A stretch of DNA of 64,000 bases from Fagopyrum homotropicum (lineage: Eukaryota > Streptophyta > Magnoliopsida > Caryophyllales > Polygonaceae). Shown here one piece after another: positions 1 to 11,785 of this stretch (position 1 is its first letter; each line of letters opens with the position of its first letter). The DNA is taken from positions 118,652,242 through 118,716,241 of the forward strand of contig BSWB01000006.1 in assembly GCA_033239125.1 (NCBI GenBank), in the 5' to 3' direction. The translations under genes and the position numbers were made by a program. The notes under the pieces were generated by a model. That model made no database searches. It saw nothing but the letters and a program-made list of their open reading frames with translations, and was not told the origin of the DNA.

Positions 1-386
1 CTTTGATATGTTTTACAAGGATGAAGATTAAAACACTATAAAAATTGTCAAAATAATGATTATAACAAATAATATTCCATTTGTCTCTTCTTCATCTCAG
101 ATTTTAAACCAGATTTCATGGTCTCGTGCCGGACACGTGTCAATCTCCATTACCCGGTCTTCTGCATAATGTGGCGGCTGGGTCGTTTCCAGTTTCCACC
201 ACCGCCATAGGTGTATGATAAATATATTCAATCGCACCACCAAAACCTTCACAATTTCCCCAATCTTACTCTAAAACCTTTCCGAATCAAAGAAACGTAG
301 AGATCAATACAATCCCTCTTAACTCATATCTTACTTTTCCTATTTTGAGTTTACCCAGATTAGATTTCTCCACGAAATTAGCGTTT
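1..386 (+). promoter_or_regulatory. Upstream region and 5' UTR of the PP2C gene
   Basis: AT-rich upstream DNA with a TATA-like AAATATATT at about 219-227 and pyrimidine-rich sequence at 240-350 typical of a plant 5' UTR. An ACACGTGTC G-box-like core lies at about 133-141. No other reading frame is supported here. The transcription start is inferred, not seen. Confidence 0.35.
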
Positions 387-2898
387 ATGGTGGTGCGTTA
401 CGATTTGAATGAAGATAACATGGGTGTAGAACGTGTCTTGGAAGTTCTCTCTTGCTCTGCATCTTCACTTGTTAGTTTTGTACTCTTAGTTTCCCTTGAA
501 TTTTGATATTACAGCTTGTTTTTGCTTGAATTGTTGATTATTTGGCCAAATTTGGTTTTGATCTGTAATTTGTTTCTGCTCTTTTGCCTTAGGTTATACT
601 TGCGTTTGTATTCAGTCATAATTGGGTTGTGGATTGTGATTTTAGATCTTGAATTTGAAGTCTCATGAGGCTCAAAGTGCTTATTTCCTTGGTTGTTAAG
701 ATCATTGGGCGTTGAGAGTTCTTAGGCAATTTTGGGAAGGAACCTTGTTATAAATATATTAATATAAGACTTCTGATTTTCTGGGTTGAATTTGACTTGT
801 CATTGATGGATAAGAACCTGTAAATAATTGAATTTGTCAAAGTTAATAGACGACGAGGACACATTATACGTAGATTCCCTAGATAGATCAATTAGCCTTT
901 TAGATTTCTTGTTGATGTGCTTTCCTTCCTGGTTTTATGCATTTATAAATGGAAGGTATATAAGCTTGAAGTATTTACTGTCATTTTACCTTCAATCTGA
1001 TTGACAATTAATGGCTCATGTGAATTTGAAATTTGATGAATTTGAACCTTGCATTGTAGTTGGACTTGTTTGGATGAAAGTCTTCTGTCCAAGATCATGG
1101 GCAGTCTAGGTCATCGACTGTACTCCACTGTTAAACATGGTTGAACTCAATGCATATATATAGCTCCCTGAGTCCCTGGCTATGGTGACCTAGTTCTGTC
1201 CATGGTTTATAGCTAATTGTGATCCTGTCTTCAGACTTTTGCCAATGTTAACCTAACTGATGTTCCTTTGTCCTTCACAAATTTAATTCTGATGTTCAAC
1301 CTACTGGCCTAAAGTGGCACCAAGGTTTCCTTCCCTCTATGATAGAATTTGGATAGGATTTTCGTCTCGGGTTTTTGCATTGTTACACTTGAAAATCTTG
1401 CAAATATGCTTTGTAGTTCGTAATTTGCAATGATTGTCGAACCGTGCATTGATTCCTCTGTTGAATTCCGGAGTACTAAACTATAAGAACCGAATTTTGC
1501 GTGGATGGATGTGATTTTGAGTGTAATTTATGAGTATTTGTATACTTGAAAGTCTTGCAAACATGCTACATTATAGTTTTTAACTTACAATGGTCTCTGC
1601 TGAATTCTGGAGTACGAAACTATAAGAACTGAATTTGTGAGGATGGATGTGATTCAAGCGTTCAGAGGCTAATTCACTGAGGATTTGTATCTTATATCCA
1701 TTTCTGTGTTTCCCAGGATGTAAATTCTCCAGATGAAGTCTCGGATATTTCAGCATCTGCAGCGTCAACGGACTATGTCCCAACCATTCGGTCAGGTAGC
1801 TTTGCAGATATAGGGCCTGTGAGGTCCATGGAAGATGAGCATGTGACGATTGATGACCTGTCGGTACACTTGGGATCTCTCTTTAGATGCCCCAAACCGA
1901 GTGCTTTCTATGGTGTATGTAACTAAAGAAACATTATGCTCTTGAATTCTTGCTTGTATCAGTTCAACTACTTTCATACGGAAAATAAGTTTCACTTGAT
2001 TGAAAATGTTGTGCAGATCTTTGATGGTCACGGGGGACCGGAAGCATCCGCGTTTTTAAGGACAAACGCGACAAGGTTCTTCTTTGAAGATTCCAATTTC
2101 CCTCAGTCATCTAAGGTGGATGAGATGTTTCTAGAAAAGGTGGAAAACGCTCTTCGGAAAGCCTTTCTCCTAGCTGATCTCGCCTTAGCTGAAGATCAGG
2201 CTATCAGTAACTCAGTTGGAGCAGCCGCTCTTACGGTCCTTATTCTAGGAAGGTCAGTTCCGTCTCACAATCTCTCGGAAAAAGAACTTGGTGTTCATTT
2301 GATTGCATAATGCAAGTGTTGTACCGTGTGTTGAACTTCTTTTCATGTACTATTCAGGTTTCTGATGGTAGCGAACGCAGGCGACTGTCGAGCTGTCCTA
2401 TGCCGTAAAGGAGAAGCAATAGAAATGTCTCAAGATCATAGACCAGTTTGCCCAGCAGAAAAAAGACGAGTTGAAGAAATGGGCGGCTACATAGACAACG
2501 GCTACTTGAACGGAATCTTGTCATTAACGAGAGCCCTGGGCGACTGGGACATGAAACTCCCAGTTGGTTCAGCCTCACCTCTGATTTCCGATCCTGAACT
2601 CCGACACATAGTACTTACCGAAGAAGACGAGTTCCTAATCATCGGGTGTGATGGGATATGGGACGTGTTATCGAGTCAAGAAGCGGTCAAACTCGTACGT
2701 TGTGGTCTGAGGAGACACAATGATCCCGAGCGGTGTGCAAGGGACCTGGCCAGGGCGGCTCTTGGCCTTCGCACGTTCGATAATCTAACTGCTATCGTCG
2801 TGTGTTTGTCGAACCAAGATGGAGTCGGAGTCGATTGCGAGAACAAGCAGAAGCTGTGGAGGCCGAGGTTCAGAAACAGTGAAAGCTGTTTGTTCTAG
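387..2898 (+). CDS. PP2C-type serine/threonine protein phosphatase (four exons)
   Basis: Metal-dependent PPM/PP2C phosphatase, which removes phosphate from Ser/Thr residues. My exon model is 387-470, 1717-1914, 2017-2252 and 2358-2898, giving 352 residues, a usual length for a plant PP2C. All junctions keep frame with GT-AG introns. Family motifs occur in order: SMEDEH (about residue 65), the metal-binding DGHGG (97-101), ANAGDCRAVL (about 178), LTRALGDW, GCDGIWD (about 270) and DNLTAIVV (about 315). The catalytic acidic residues look intact. Exon 1 is the weakest part: I chose the ATG at 387 and a GTTAGT donor after 470 because they give phase 0 into exon 2. The first intron is 1.25 kb. It resembles the DBP1-like PP2C group by memory only; the clade is not proven. 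An AT-rich TATA-like stretch lies near 218-227. Confidence 0.9.
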
Positions 2899-3050
2899 AT
2901 GGCAATGACATATGCTGATCTTTTGATAACGAAAACAGTTATTGTTGTGTACATGAATATAAGAGTGCCTTGTACAGACATTGAAATTCTGTGTCTTTTC
3001 TTTGTTAAAAATGCGATAAAAAAAGTATTTTAAAAAATAAAAAAAAATTA

Positions 3051-3122
3051 TGCGTTTGCCGGGAGTCGAACCCGGGTCTATTGCTTGGAAGGCAATTATC
3101 CTAACCGTTGGACTACAAACGC
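3051..3122 (-). tRNA. tRNA-Gly (anticodon UCC)
   Basis: Read on the minus strand, this 72-nt sequence folds as a full cloverleaf. The acceptor GCGTTTG pairs with CAAACGC and the discriminator base is A. The D arm contains GTCCAACGGTTAGGAT, the anticodon loop is CTTCCAA giving UCC, and the T arm has GGGTTCGACTCCC. A-box and B-box promoter sequences are intact. Just downstream, T-runs separated by AT (complement of 3014-3050) fit a Pol III terminator. No intron and no encoded CCA, as expected for a nuclear eukaryotic gene. It is convergent with the PP2C gene. Confidence 0.97.
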
Positions 3123-5136
3123 TATTTGTCTTCTAAATGATCACAGTCTTCTTAGGGTATTATAATAAAAAACTGTAAATTTTGTAGGATTAATGACTTC
3201 AAAATATTTTATTTTAAAATATGGGTTAGTTGCTGACTTTATTCAAACCTATTAAAATTTTACCAAAGAATGTCTTTAAAGTGTTACAAATGATACCTAT
3301 ATGTACTAAAAATTAATTAATTTGACCAATAAATATAACATATCCTGTTGAAATTTGATTTATCAAATATAATAGCGATAATTTGTAATATTATGTATTT
3401 AAAATAAATAAGACATGAAAAAAAAGTCACTGTATATCCACGAGAATGAGATGTTGTGGAGCAAAAGCTATAGTTTAAGCTTTCTAGAACATAAGTCTAA
3501 TTTCGACATTATTGAAATTGAGGGATAATCTTGTCCTTGTAAATTCAGTCAATCAGATTTGGAAATCACATATCTTGATCATGACGTTGATTGAGATGAT
3601 GGGATCCTTCCGCATGACGTTGAAGACCTCATCCCGAAATTATGCTTGAGTCGACCAACTTCTAGATATTGACCCTCCTTGTATCAATTACCTTGAGTCG
3701 ACAAACTTCTAGATATTGACCTACAAAGGCTATTCGGTGAACTAACTGCTTGACCTATCACACCATTAAATATTAAAAGTTTGTGTACTTAAATATCTTT
3801 TTCAACAACTAATCATTAATAATACCCTGGAAAATTTTCAACATATACCCTACAATTATATAAACGGTTAAATATTTCTGATAACTTTCCCGTATTGATC
3901 TTTTATCCGGTTTCACTACAGTGATAATACTAGTGAAGTTGCATATCAACATACGTTAGGTTGAATATTGTAATTGTAATCACAAAACATGATAAAATAT
4001 GAGATGCTGATTTGATAATTACTTCGAAAGTAGTTACAAATTCGTGATAAACTTACTAACCATTTTTTTTCTTTCTTTGCCTTTATTACATTATAATCAC
4101 ATTATGTTCCAAAACAAACTTGATTGATTTTGTTTAATTGAAAGTTCATTAAACTCCGGCCACTAATGACACCAAACTTGGGAGAACAATAAAACAATGT
4201 AAATCTCCTCTAAAAATAAATAAATAAAACAATGTAAAATTTATTTACTCCTAATTGGTTATTAATTATTATCAATTTAAATGATGATAAATTTTTAATT
4301 AAAATAATTAATTGATAGTTTAAGATAAAATTGCCGGATAAAAAATAGAACAAGGAGAAGGTTCTACGAGAATAAACAAAATTTAACATTTATTTATAAA
4401 AAAAAATGGTTGATTTTGGTAAGTATGCAATTTTTCATATATAGGGTTACAAAGCAACTTTTCTAATAGGTGATGTTTTTATAATAATTCTAGGAAGAAG
4501 CAAACAAAAGGACATACCTAAATTCATGTATTCAATTTCACAAAATACACAACTTTATGTACCCAATATCACGTACTCAACTTCACTTATGTATCAATTT
4601 CACATATTTAACGTTTCGTACCCAACTTCACTTACTCAATTTCACCCACGTGTCCAACTTCGGTTACTCAATTTAACATATCCAACTTTGGGTCAATCTT
4701 GTAAAATAAATATGTTGATGTCTAATTTTGTGGTAGATTTGCAAGTTTCAAAATTTTGGGCCATCAACGCAATTGGAAAATATACAAGGTGAATTGTGTA
4801 ATTATACCCAAAATGGGAGAATGCCAATTAGAGCTTCTACAACGCATTCAGCGGCTGCGACCGGTCTTTCTCCGGCGATGTTCAGGCAGGTTAGGCGGCG
4901 ACGAGATCCGGGCTTGGCAGTGGCGCGTTGTTGGAGACCCGGGCTTGCGCGAGAGAAGACAGCCTTTCGAGGCACTTCTGGCGGTGTTATGGCTTCTCAT
5001 TCCGGCAATTCAAGTTCGCCGGCGGTGTTCTATTGGAGGGCAACGCCGACGAGTTTCAATTTCCGATTCCGGTGGAGAGGAATAACTGTTGCTCAGCATT
5101 TCATTTTTTCTAATAATTAAAAATTAAAGTGCATAT
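3123..5136. other. Gene-free, AT-rich intergenic DNA with short repeats
   Basis: No gene is supported. A 24-30 bp stretch with TTGAGTCGACMAACTTCTAG (M is A or C) occurs twice, near 3649 and 3691. From about 4525 to 4700, degenerate units of the type TACYCAAYTTCACT repeat and generate a spurious reading frame. From 4820 to 5110 the DNA is GC-richer and open in several overlapping frames, but no family is recognisable. It may be a decayed exon or an element fragment. Confidence 0.5.
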
Positions 5137-5139
5137 TTA

Positions 5140-5320
5140 GGGCTCGTTTGGAAGCGTTAGGAATCATTCCCGGTAACAGAATGATTCCGAATCAATCAAA
5201 AAATGCGTTTGGTTAAAGGTCTTTTAACAAATGAAAGTAATCTCATCATTTCTATTTCTTTTCCTAACCCTTGTCCGATTCCATTCTGTTTCCATTCCAC
5301 CGATTCAACCAAACGGGCAC
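5140..5320. mobile_element. Tourist/Harbinger-like MITE, 181 bp
   Basis: Imperfect terminal inverted repeats: GGGCTCGTTTGG at the left and CCAAACGGGCAC at the right, matching at 10 of 12 positions when one is reversed. They are flanked on both sides by TTA (5137-5139 and 5321-5323). A 3-bp TTA/TAA duplication is the hallmark of Tourist/PIF-Harbinger elements. It encodes no protein, so it would depend on a transposase made elsewhere. Whether the Harbinger genes at 13-16.6 kb belong to the same family is unknown. Confidence 0.75.
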
Positions 5321-5323
5321 TTA

Positions 5324-5820
5324 GTCTACGTTATAAAAATTAAAGTACATACTTAATATAAAAAATTAAAAAAAAGAGAGGCAAAACTAGCTCAACTATT
5401 TCAAAAAACATTTAAGAAAAAGTTAAGAAACATAGATGAGTATGTGGTATGAAATGGTCTAATAATATTAATAATTTATTATGAAGTTTTTTTTTACTAA
5501 ATTCATTATTTAAATCGTTAATTACTAATAGTTTATCAGCTCAAGAAATTTATATTATATTAAAAGTACTCAAATTTTCATATGATCAAAATATTACAAA
5601 CTATAGTGACCAAAAATAGTTTTTATTACTTTTAGATCATTAATATATTAGTACATGAACTAATTTAAAATTTTATTACTAATTTTATAGTTAGTTTGGA
5701 ATTAATAACATATAAAAACAACTAAATGTATTAAATATTTAAATCGATATATATATGTTTGTCCTTGTATTAGACCGTAAAATATGCAGTGACCATATTA
5801 TCTTTTAACGCAGTGTTAAT
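5324..5820. other. AT-rich DNA, no gene
   Basis: Very AT-rich sequence between the MITE and the LINE. I see no reading frame, RNA gene or clear repeat here. Confidence 0.5.
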
Positions 5821-5831
5821 AACTTTTGTGA

Positions 5832-7982
5832 AAAAATATCAAATGAAAAACCCAAATGTATTGGTTTTCCTATTTCAAAAAATGGGACTAGAATCCCGTT
5901 TTTATCTTTCGCAGACGATATTATTATTTTTACCAAAATCTCAGCACAAGCCAATGAAATGGTTCGGTTGGTGCTGAAGGACTATTGTGACATATCTGGT
6001 CAGATGATCAATTACCATAAATCTATGTTTAAAACTACCAGTAATGTGGATCAAAGCAATAAGAGAATAATTCAAGGCCACCTTGGAATAAGTATTTCTA
6101 CCAATTTAGAACAATACCTAGGATGCCCAATTATCAATGGACGTGTCAATAAAGACATATTTCATTCCGTCATCACTAAGACTAAACAACAACTGACTAA
6201 ATGGAAAGCATCCTCTTTGTCTCAAGAAGGAAGAATAACGTTAATAAAAGCTAACCTTAATGCAAAACCAAGTTATTTAATGCAGGCGTTCATGTTACCA
6301 GGAAGTATACATAATGAATTGGACAAAATTAATAGAATATTCTTTTGGAATAAGGGACCTAACCACCATTCTTTGATCAGTTGGGATAAAATCTGTAAAC
6401 CTCGGAGTCTAGGTGGAACGGGGATAAGAAAAGCAGAAGACATGAACAAAGCACTACAAATGAAACTCTTGTGGAAAATAATGGCAGAACCAGATAATGT
6501 TTGGGTCAAAATTGTAGAAGAAAAATACCTAAAAGGGACGAGCCTCTGGAATTACGAATGTGGAAAGAATGTGTCATGACAATGGAAAAACTTGTTTAAA
6601 TTACATAAAGAATTTGATAAAGGGTTGGCCTGGAGAATAGGCGATGGAAATACGGTTAGATTCTGGACGGATAAGTGGTTGCTGGATAAACCACTTACAC
6701 ATGTCATGACAAATCAGAGTGGAATCAATCTGTCAGAATTAACTTCCTCGTACATTACTAATAAAGAATGGGACCAACAAAGAATAGATCGGTTAAAAAT
6801 AATTTTGCCTAGTAACGTACTAGACAAAGTTAAGAAATATAACCTCCCCAAAACTGAAATCCGCGACCGTCTGTATTGGTCAGAAAATGAGGAGGGGTGG
6901 TATTCCACGAAATCATCTTTGGAGTTGATACAAAAACGGAAAATTGGTGTTACTTTGGATAAAACATGGATTTGGAAAATGAACATTATGCCCAAAATTA
7001 GGAATTTCTTATGGAAATTAGCTATGAATGGTCTACCTACAAAACAAAATCTTGACAGACAGAGAATCCCGGTAGTCATGAATTGTGAGTTCTGTAACCA
7101 CCATACTGAAAGTGCTAAGCACCTCTTCTTCCAATGCCCAATCATGATAATAACTATCGACAATCAAAATGTAAAATCTACTCTACAAAATATCGATACA
7201 GATAATCAAGGAATCACTGAGTCCCTGTTTGAACTCAAGGAGTCAATTTCGACTAAGGAAATGAAACTTGTCGTGGTAATTTGGTGGAACATGTGGATGG
7301 CCAGGAATCAATCCGTTTTTAACAAAGAAAAACTTCCACTGAACGTCAAAACTACTGCTATTAACCAAATTGCGAGTTGGGATCTAGCTAATTCCGACCA
7401 AAACAAGATTTCTACATCAACGAAAACACAAAGAAGAAAGAAGAAAAACATTAAATGGCAACGACCAAAGGATGGTTCCTTTAAAATCAATTTTGATGCT
7501 TCATTTAATTCAACAAACAACTGCTCGTATGGATTTATCATTCGGAATCAACATGCGATTCCTACGGCCGTAGAATGCGGCAAGTGTAACGCTGAGTCAG
7601 TTTTGGAAGCAGAAGCACTTGCTTTGAGATTTGGCCTCCAAAAGGCAAAGGAGTGTGGAATTACATGCATCGAGATAGAAGGAGATAACCTTATGCTTAT
7701 CAACTCGATTAAGCGAATGTGGAAGCCACCATGGGAACTCGATATAATGATTAACGATATTACGATTATTATGTCTGATTTCCATAGCTTCACCGCACAA
7801 CATGTTTTTAGGGAGATCAACAAGGTTGCGGACAAGATTGCTTCACACGGATACAATGGCCAGATGGAAGTGGATGCAATCCCAAAAGATGTTCAAGACC
7901 TTATCCGAAAGGATGCTTTAGGACGATCGGTTTCTAGAAATTGATTCTCCTAAGTTTCTTACCTTTGTATCAAAAAAAAAAA
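5832..7982 (+). mobile_element. 5'-truncated L1-type LINE with target-site duplication
   Basis: Non-LTR retrotransposon copy ending in a poly(A) run (7971-7984). The 11-bp sequence AACTTTTGTGA occurs directly before the element (5821-5831) and directly after the poly(A) (7983-7993), which is the expected target duplication. The copy starts inside the reverse transcriptase, so ORF1, the endonuclease and most of the RT are missing. This is usual 5' truncation during target-primed reverse transcription. The second LINE (48057-55688, minus) is a relative, because its RT and RNase H line up with this one. Confidence 0.93.
5833..7944 (+). pseudogene. LINE ORF2 fragment: RT C-terminus, zf-RVT and RNase H
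   Basis: One reading frame of 704 codons with a single in-frame TGA at 6577-6579. Order: RT palm with the catalytic FADD (about 5908-5919), RT thumb and connection, then a zinc-binding zf-RVT region (CEFCNHHTESAKHLFFQCP, about 7083-7140). A C-terminal RNase H follows (about 7480-7860) with its acidic residues in place: NFDAS, LEAEALAL, EGDNL and KVADKIA. Truncation before the palm makes it non-functional regardless of the stop. The remainder reads well, so the copy is fairly young. Confidence 0.9.
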
Positions 7983-8038
7983 AACTTTTGTGATATAACT
8001 ACACAATTTGCAACGATTACTAATAGAACTAGTTTAAT

Positions 8039-8066
8039 GCCCGCACCTTGTGCGGGTTTACCTAAA
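8039..8066 (+). other. Possible Helitron-type 3' terminus
   Basis: A perfect 7-bp hairpin, CCCGCAC-CTT-GTGCGGG (8040-8056), is followed six bases later by CTAA (8062-8065). Helitron 3' ends have a hairpin followed by CTRR, usually with a T next. Here the next base is A, so the fit is imperfect. The phrase TTTAATGCCCGCACCTTG recurs at about 8960-8978 without the hairpin. Confidence 0.3.
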
Positions 8067-8093
8067 TAATTATATATATATATATATATATAT

Positions 8094-8837
8094 GTGTTAT
8101 TCAAGTAAGACACATTATTCCGGTACGGCCGTGTGGCCAGCCGTAGGACCGACACGTGTCCCGGAAAAAAAGAGTAAAAGTAATAGTTCAAAACTTATTA
8201 TGGAATAGTTCATAACTTATAAAAGGATAGTTCATGAATTATAATAGAATAGTTCATGAATTATAATAGAATAGTTCATAGTGCAAAATTTATAAAGAAA
8301 TGAAAGTAATAGTTCAAAACATATTAAGGAATAGTTCATAACTTATAAAAGGATAGTTCATGAATTATAATAGAATAGTTCAAAGTGCAAAATTTATAAA
8401 GGAGTGAAAGTAATAGTTCAAAACTTATTATGAGATAGTTCATGAATTATAATAGAATAGTTCATGAATTATAATAGAATAGTTCAAAGTGCAAAATTTA
8501 TAAAGGATGATGCATAACTTATAAAATGATAGTTCATGAATTACAATTGAATAGTTCATAACATATAAACGATTAATTTATGAATAATTTGATAAAATAT
8601 ATTAAAAAGTAATAGTTCATGGATTATATGGGAATAGTTCAAAGTTTATAGGAGAATAGTGCATAAATTATAACATGGTAGTTCAAACAAATTTTCATTC
8701 GATTATGGAAAAAAAAAATCGTTTCAGAAAAATTTGAAAAAAAAAAAATTGAATTTTTTTTTTTCGGGACACGTGTCGGCCGTACGGGCGGCCGTACGAC
8801 CGTACCGCATTAACTGAACCGTACCTGAACAAAAGCC
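8094..8837. mobile_element. Foldback / Mutator-like MITE with long inverted termini
   Basis: The two ends are inverted copies of each other over roughly 70-80 bp (8094-8163 and 8765-8837). The most conserved parts are CGGTACGG and CGACACGTGTCCCG. The ends start with G and are flanked by TATATATAT on both sides (8085-8093 and 8838-8846). That could be a 9-bp duplication of the Mutator type, but the flanks are TA microsatellite, so this is not conclusive. The centre has no coding capacity and consists mostly of a tandem-repeat array. Confidence 0.65.
8183..8690. repeat. Degenerate tandem array of about 22-bp units
   Basis: Units of the type ATAGTTCATGAATTATAATAGA alternate with ATAGTTCATAACTTATAAAAGG and ATAGTTCAAAGTGCAAAATT. 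Higher-order repetition is visible: blocks starting GTAATAGTTCAAAAC recur at about 8178, 8307 and 8411. The array fills the interior of the foldback element. Confidence 0.85.
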
Positions 8838-9966
8838 TATATATATATATATATCGAATATTAATCAATAGAAAAAAAATAATTATAGGTTAAATTGACT
8901 TAAAACGTAAAATTCTTTCGTGGAAGATTTATCATTTATTCTAAAGATAAAGAAAATTGCTTTAATGCCCGCACCTTGAACGTCATACATCAATTTTAGA
9001 GTAGTTTAATTTTATCCGCAATAATTAAAGATAAAGAAAATTGCTTTAATATGTTAAACAAACTATAACATATATATTCTTCTAAAAAAATTTTGTTTTT
9101 AATTATTATTTTATATTTTTTTCAAAAAAAAAGATGTGTGAAATCGGTTAAGATATGTATTCATTTTGTTAACTATTAATAACTATTTAACATAAAATAG
9201 TTTTAAATTAAAAATAAGAAAACAAAAACATTATGTATATATGTATGACGTTCAAAATTAAAAAATTAACTAAAACAAAATTTTTAAAAAATTAAAATAA
9301 GAAAACAAAATATGATATATAAAATTCAAAATTATAAAATAAATTCAAAAATTAATTTTCGAAAATAAAAATGTGCCTACATTATTTTTTTAAAAATTAT
9401 AAAAACAAAATCTTGATATTTTTTATTATGTTTTTTATATAAATTTGTTTTTATTTTAATTAATATTTGAGTAAAATTTATGTGGCATAATAATTTATTA
9501 GATTAATAATAATTTGACATGTTGATTGTTTATTAGTTTTAATAATTTTTTTTATTATAAAAAATATTATGGCAAATCCGTAAATATCTTGTGGCAATAT
9601 CGTAAATAAATTGAAAAAAAAAAAACTGATATACCTAGTCTTAATAAGCGACACGTTGACGAAATGAGTTCTGATATTATATATATAGATTTGCATTAAA
9701 CACAATTGGTACAAGAAAGTCCTAGGAATCCAACATTCAACCACCAAAAGTAAAATACTTTTTATACGTGCTGTTTACGTGGTTTCATCATCAACCATTC
9801 AAGTTTCTCAACGGCCTCAACCTGAAATTTCCCGCATTGAAAATCTTGTGTGCCCCTACAAAATTGCCGATTTCAAGCGCCAACCCAATTAAGCATTTAC
9901 TCCACACCTTACCCAAATACATAAAACTACAACACTCTCCCAACACTCTCCAATCCCCAAATCTCA
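8838..9966. other. AT-rich spacer and promoter side of the membrane-protein gene
   Basis: Mostly AT-rich DNA with A- and T-runs and no supported gene. A TATA-like TATATATAGA at about 9678-9687 and the less AT-rich stretch from about 9700 on probably mark the promoter and 5' UTR of the gene starting at 9967. Short open frames between 9768 and 10000 have no recognisable content. Confidence 0.45.
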
Positions 9967-11785
9967 ATGAATCTTTCAAGGGGAGAAGTGGGTTTTGAGT
10001 ACTGGTGGAGATGGCAAGTCCCAATTTGTGCCCTAATTATCATAATCCCTGCTGTGGTTTGTTTCTTTCTGATCAAGAAGAAACTCAAACAAGACAATGA
10101 ACTCAACAATGGCTGCTTGTGGGTCCCTTGCTGGCGAGGACTGAATCCTAAGTGGCTTCTTCTTTATAGAATCTTCGCTTTCACTTCCATGGCTTGGGTC
10201 CTCTATGAAATGATTGCTTTTGTTGGCCTTCTTGCCTTCTATTTCTATACTCAGTAAGATTATGCAGGATATTATGGATTTGGGATTTAGGTTTTCTGGG
10301 TTTTGTGTAAACATGAATGATTGTTTGCAGGTGGACTTTCAGTTTGGTTACTGTTTACTTTGCGGTATGTACAAATTCATGGCATTTTAACAAAGATGGG
10401 TAAATTCTGCTGTTCAATCAATCAATCAATCTCTTCTGTATGTTTGAACATTTGTGTAGATTGCAACAATCATATCTGCTCAAGAATGCTGGTTGTACTC
10501 AGAAGCAGGTTCAACAAGAAAGAAGCAAGCTGGATTCTTGGGTTATCTTATGCATACAATTTACCATGTCAGTTATATTTATTCTTACTTGCTTCATCTC
10601 AGCTGAAACCTGTAAGCAGTTTGGTCATAAATTTGTTCTATCTGCTGATAGGTTTCTGCAGGAGCTTCGATCCTTACAGATATAGTGTTCTGGTGTGTTT
10701 TAGTCCCAATGCTATCAGGAAAGGAGTTTCAGATGACATTGGTGAGCCTTCTTCTGTCCTTTTCAGCAATTCTGGGGTGTAGGGCTGAGCAACGGTCCAA
10801 AACTGCACCAACCGCAACCGAACCGAATCAAACCGAACTGCAAACCTATAAGATATGGACCGCAAACCGGACCGCTTTGTTGCGGTCCAGTGCAGTTCGA
10901 ACTAAGCATGTCCACAGGTCGGACTGCCGGTTGACGGGTCCAACCCACCGGGTCAAGTGTCCGGGAAGGGTGACCCGGACCGGACCCGCCTAATAGGCTA
11001 ACCCGCCGGGTCACGGGTCAGACCCGACGGGTTGGCCATAATTTTTCAAATCTGAAAATTTTTTTTTTTGAAAAAAATAAAGGGTGGGCCGACCAGCCAA
11101 CGGGTTTAGACCGCAATTTGCGATTCGGTTTATCAACCGATTAACTTCAATTCAATTGCGGTTTTGGTGTTTATTTTCTGAATTTTCTCATACTTGCAGC
11201 TAATGGGGTTCGTTCACTCCCTGAATGTCGTCTTCTTGATAATCGATTCTTCTCTGAACAATCTAGTGAGTGACTTAGTTTTCTCTTTTGGGTTTGTATC
11301 CTTTTTGAATGTATGTTATACAATTTTGATTCTTATGATTAGCCATTCGAGTGGTTTGGCTTCACGTATTTCGCGGTATGGACGGTCCTTTACACAGTTT
11401 TCCAATGGAGTCTTCATGCTTATGGTTTCACAAGGTAAGTTGTCTATCCAAGATTATATCTTGACAGAAGCTTAGGCTTGTACTCATGAAATGAGTACAC
11501 CTTTGCAGGTGGCCATACCCGTTTCTTGAACTCGCAACTCCTTGGGCGCCGTTATGGTAAATATACATAAACAACTGCAATAGCTTTGTGGTTAGTCTCT
11601 TATGGTAAGAGGTGAACTGTGTTACTTACAGGTATTTTGCATTGGCATTGGTTCATATTCCATGCTATTGCATCTATATGATCCTTATCAAGGCAATGAA
11701 TTCGGGTTTTTCAAGGCTATTCCCTCGCGCATACATAAGGTTGTCTTTGCATTTTCAAACAACTCAATCAAGTTTGATTTTTTAG
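9967..11785 (+). CDS. Plant multi-pass transmembrane protein, uncharacterised family (eight exons)
   Basis: Exons in my model: 9967-10253, 10331-10364, 10460-10567, 10652-10741, 11200-11265, 11343-11434, 11509-11556 and 11632-11785, giving 292 residues. Every junction is GT-AG and keeps frame. The product has several hydrophobic segments: residues about 18-36 (ICALIIIIPAVVCFFLI, followed by a KKKLK stop-transfer), about 68-95, GASILTDIVFW, HSLNVVFLIIDSSLNNL, a WTVLYTVFQW segment, and a final YFALALVHIPCYCIYMILI. The phrases WTFSLVTVYFA, SAGASILTDIVFW and WPYPFLELATPWAPLWYFA recall a plant-specific membrane protein family of unknown function. Alternatively a donor after 11740 could join an exon near 11836, giving a different short C-terminus. 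Intron 4 carries a hAT-like insertion. Confidence 0.85.
10780..11165. mobile_element. hAT-like non-autonomous remnants inside intron 4
   Basis: The left end TAGGGCTGAGCA (from 10780) is identical to the terminal repeat of the hAT element at 49210. It is followed by the same style of sequence, rich in ACCGAACCG and TGCGGTTT. A second end-like sequence, TAAGCATGTCCACAGGTC, starts near 10903 and resembles the end of the hAT element at 59530, suggesting one element inside another. No matching right terminal repeat or 8-bp duplication is visible, so the boundaries are approximate. Confidence 0.55.

Noticed and set aside
4756..5120. Three overlapping open frames of about 60-115 codons
   Set aside because: Arg-rich translations in all three frames, no motif, no splice evidence. 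Kept only as a possible decayed fragment.
8183..8690. Regularly spaced repeats resembling a CRISPR array
   Set aside because: Units are contiguous and degenerate, without unique spacers, and lie in a plant foldback element.
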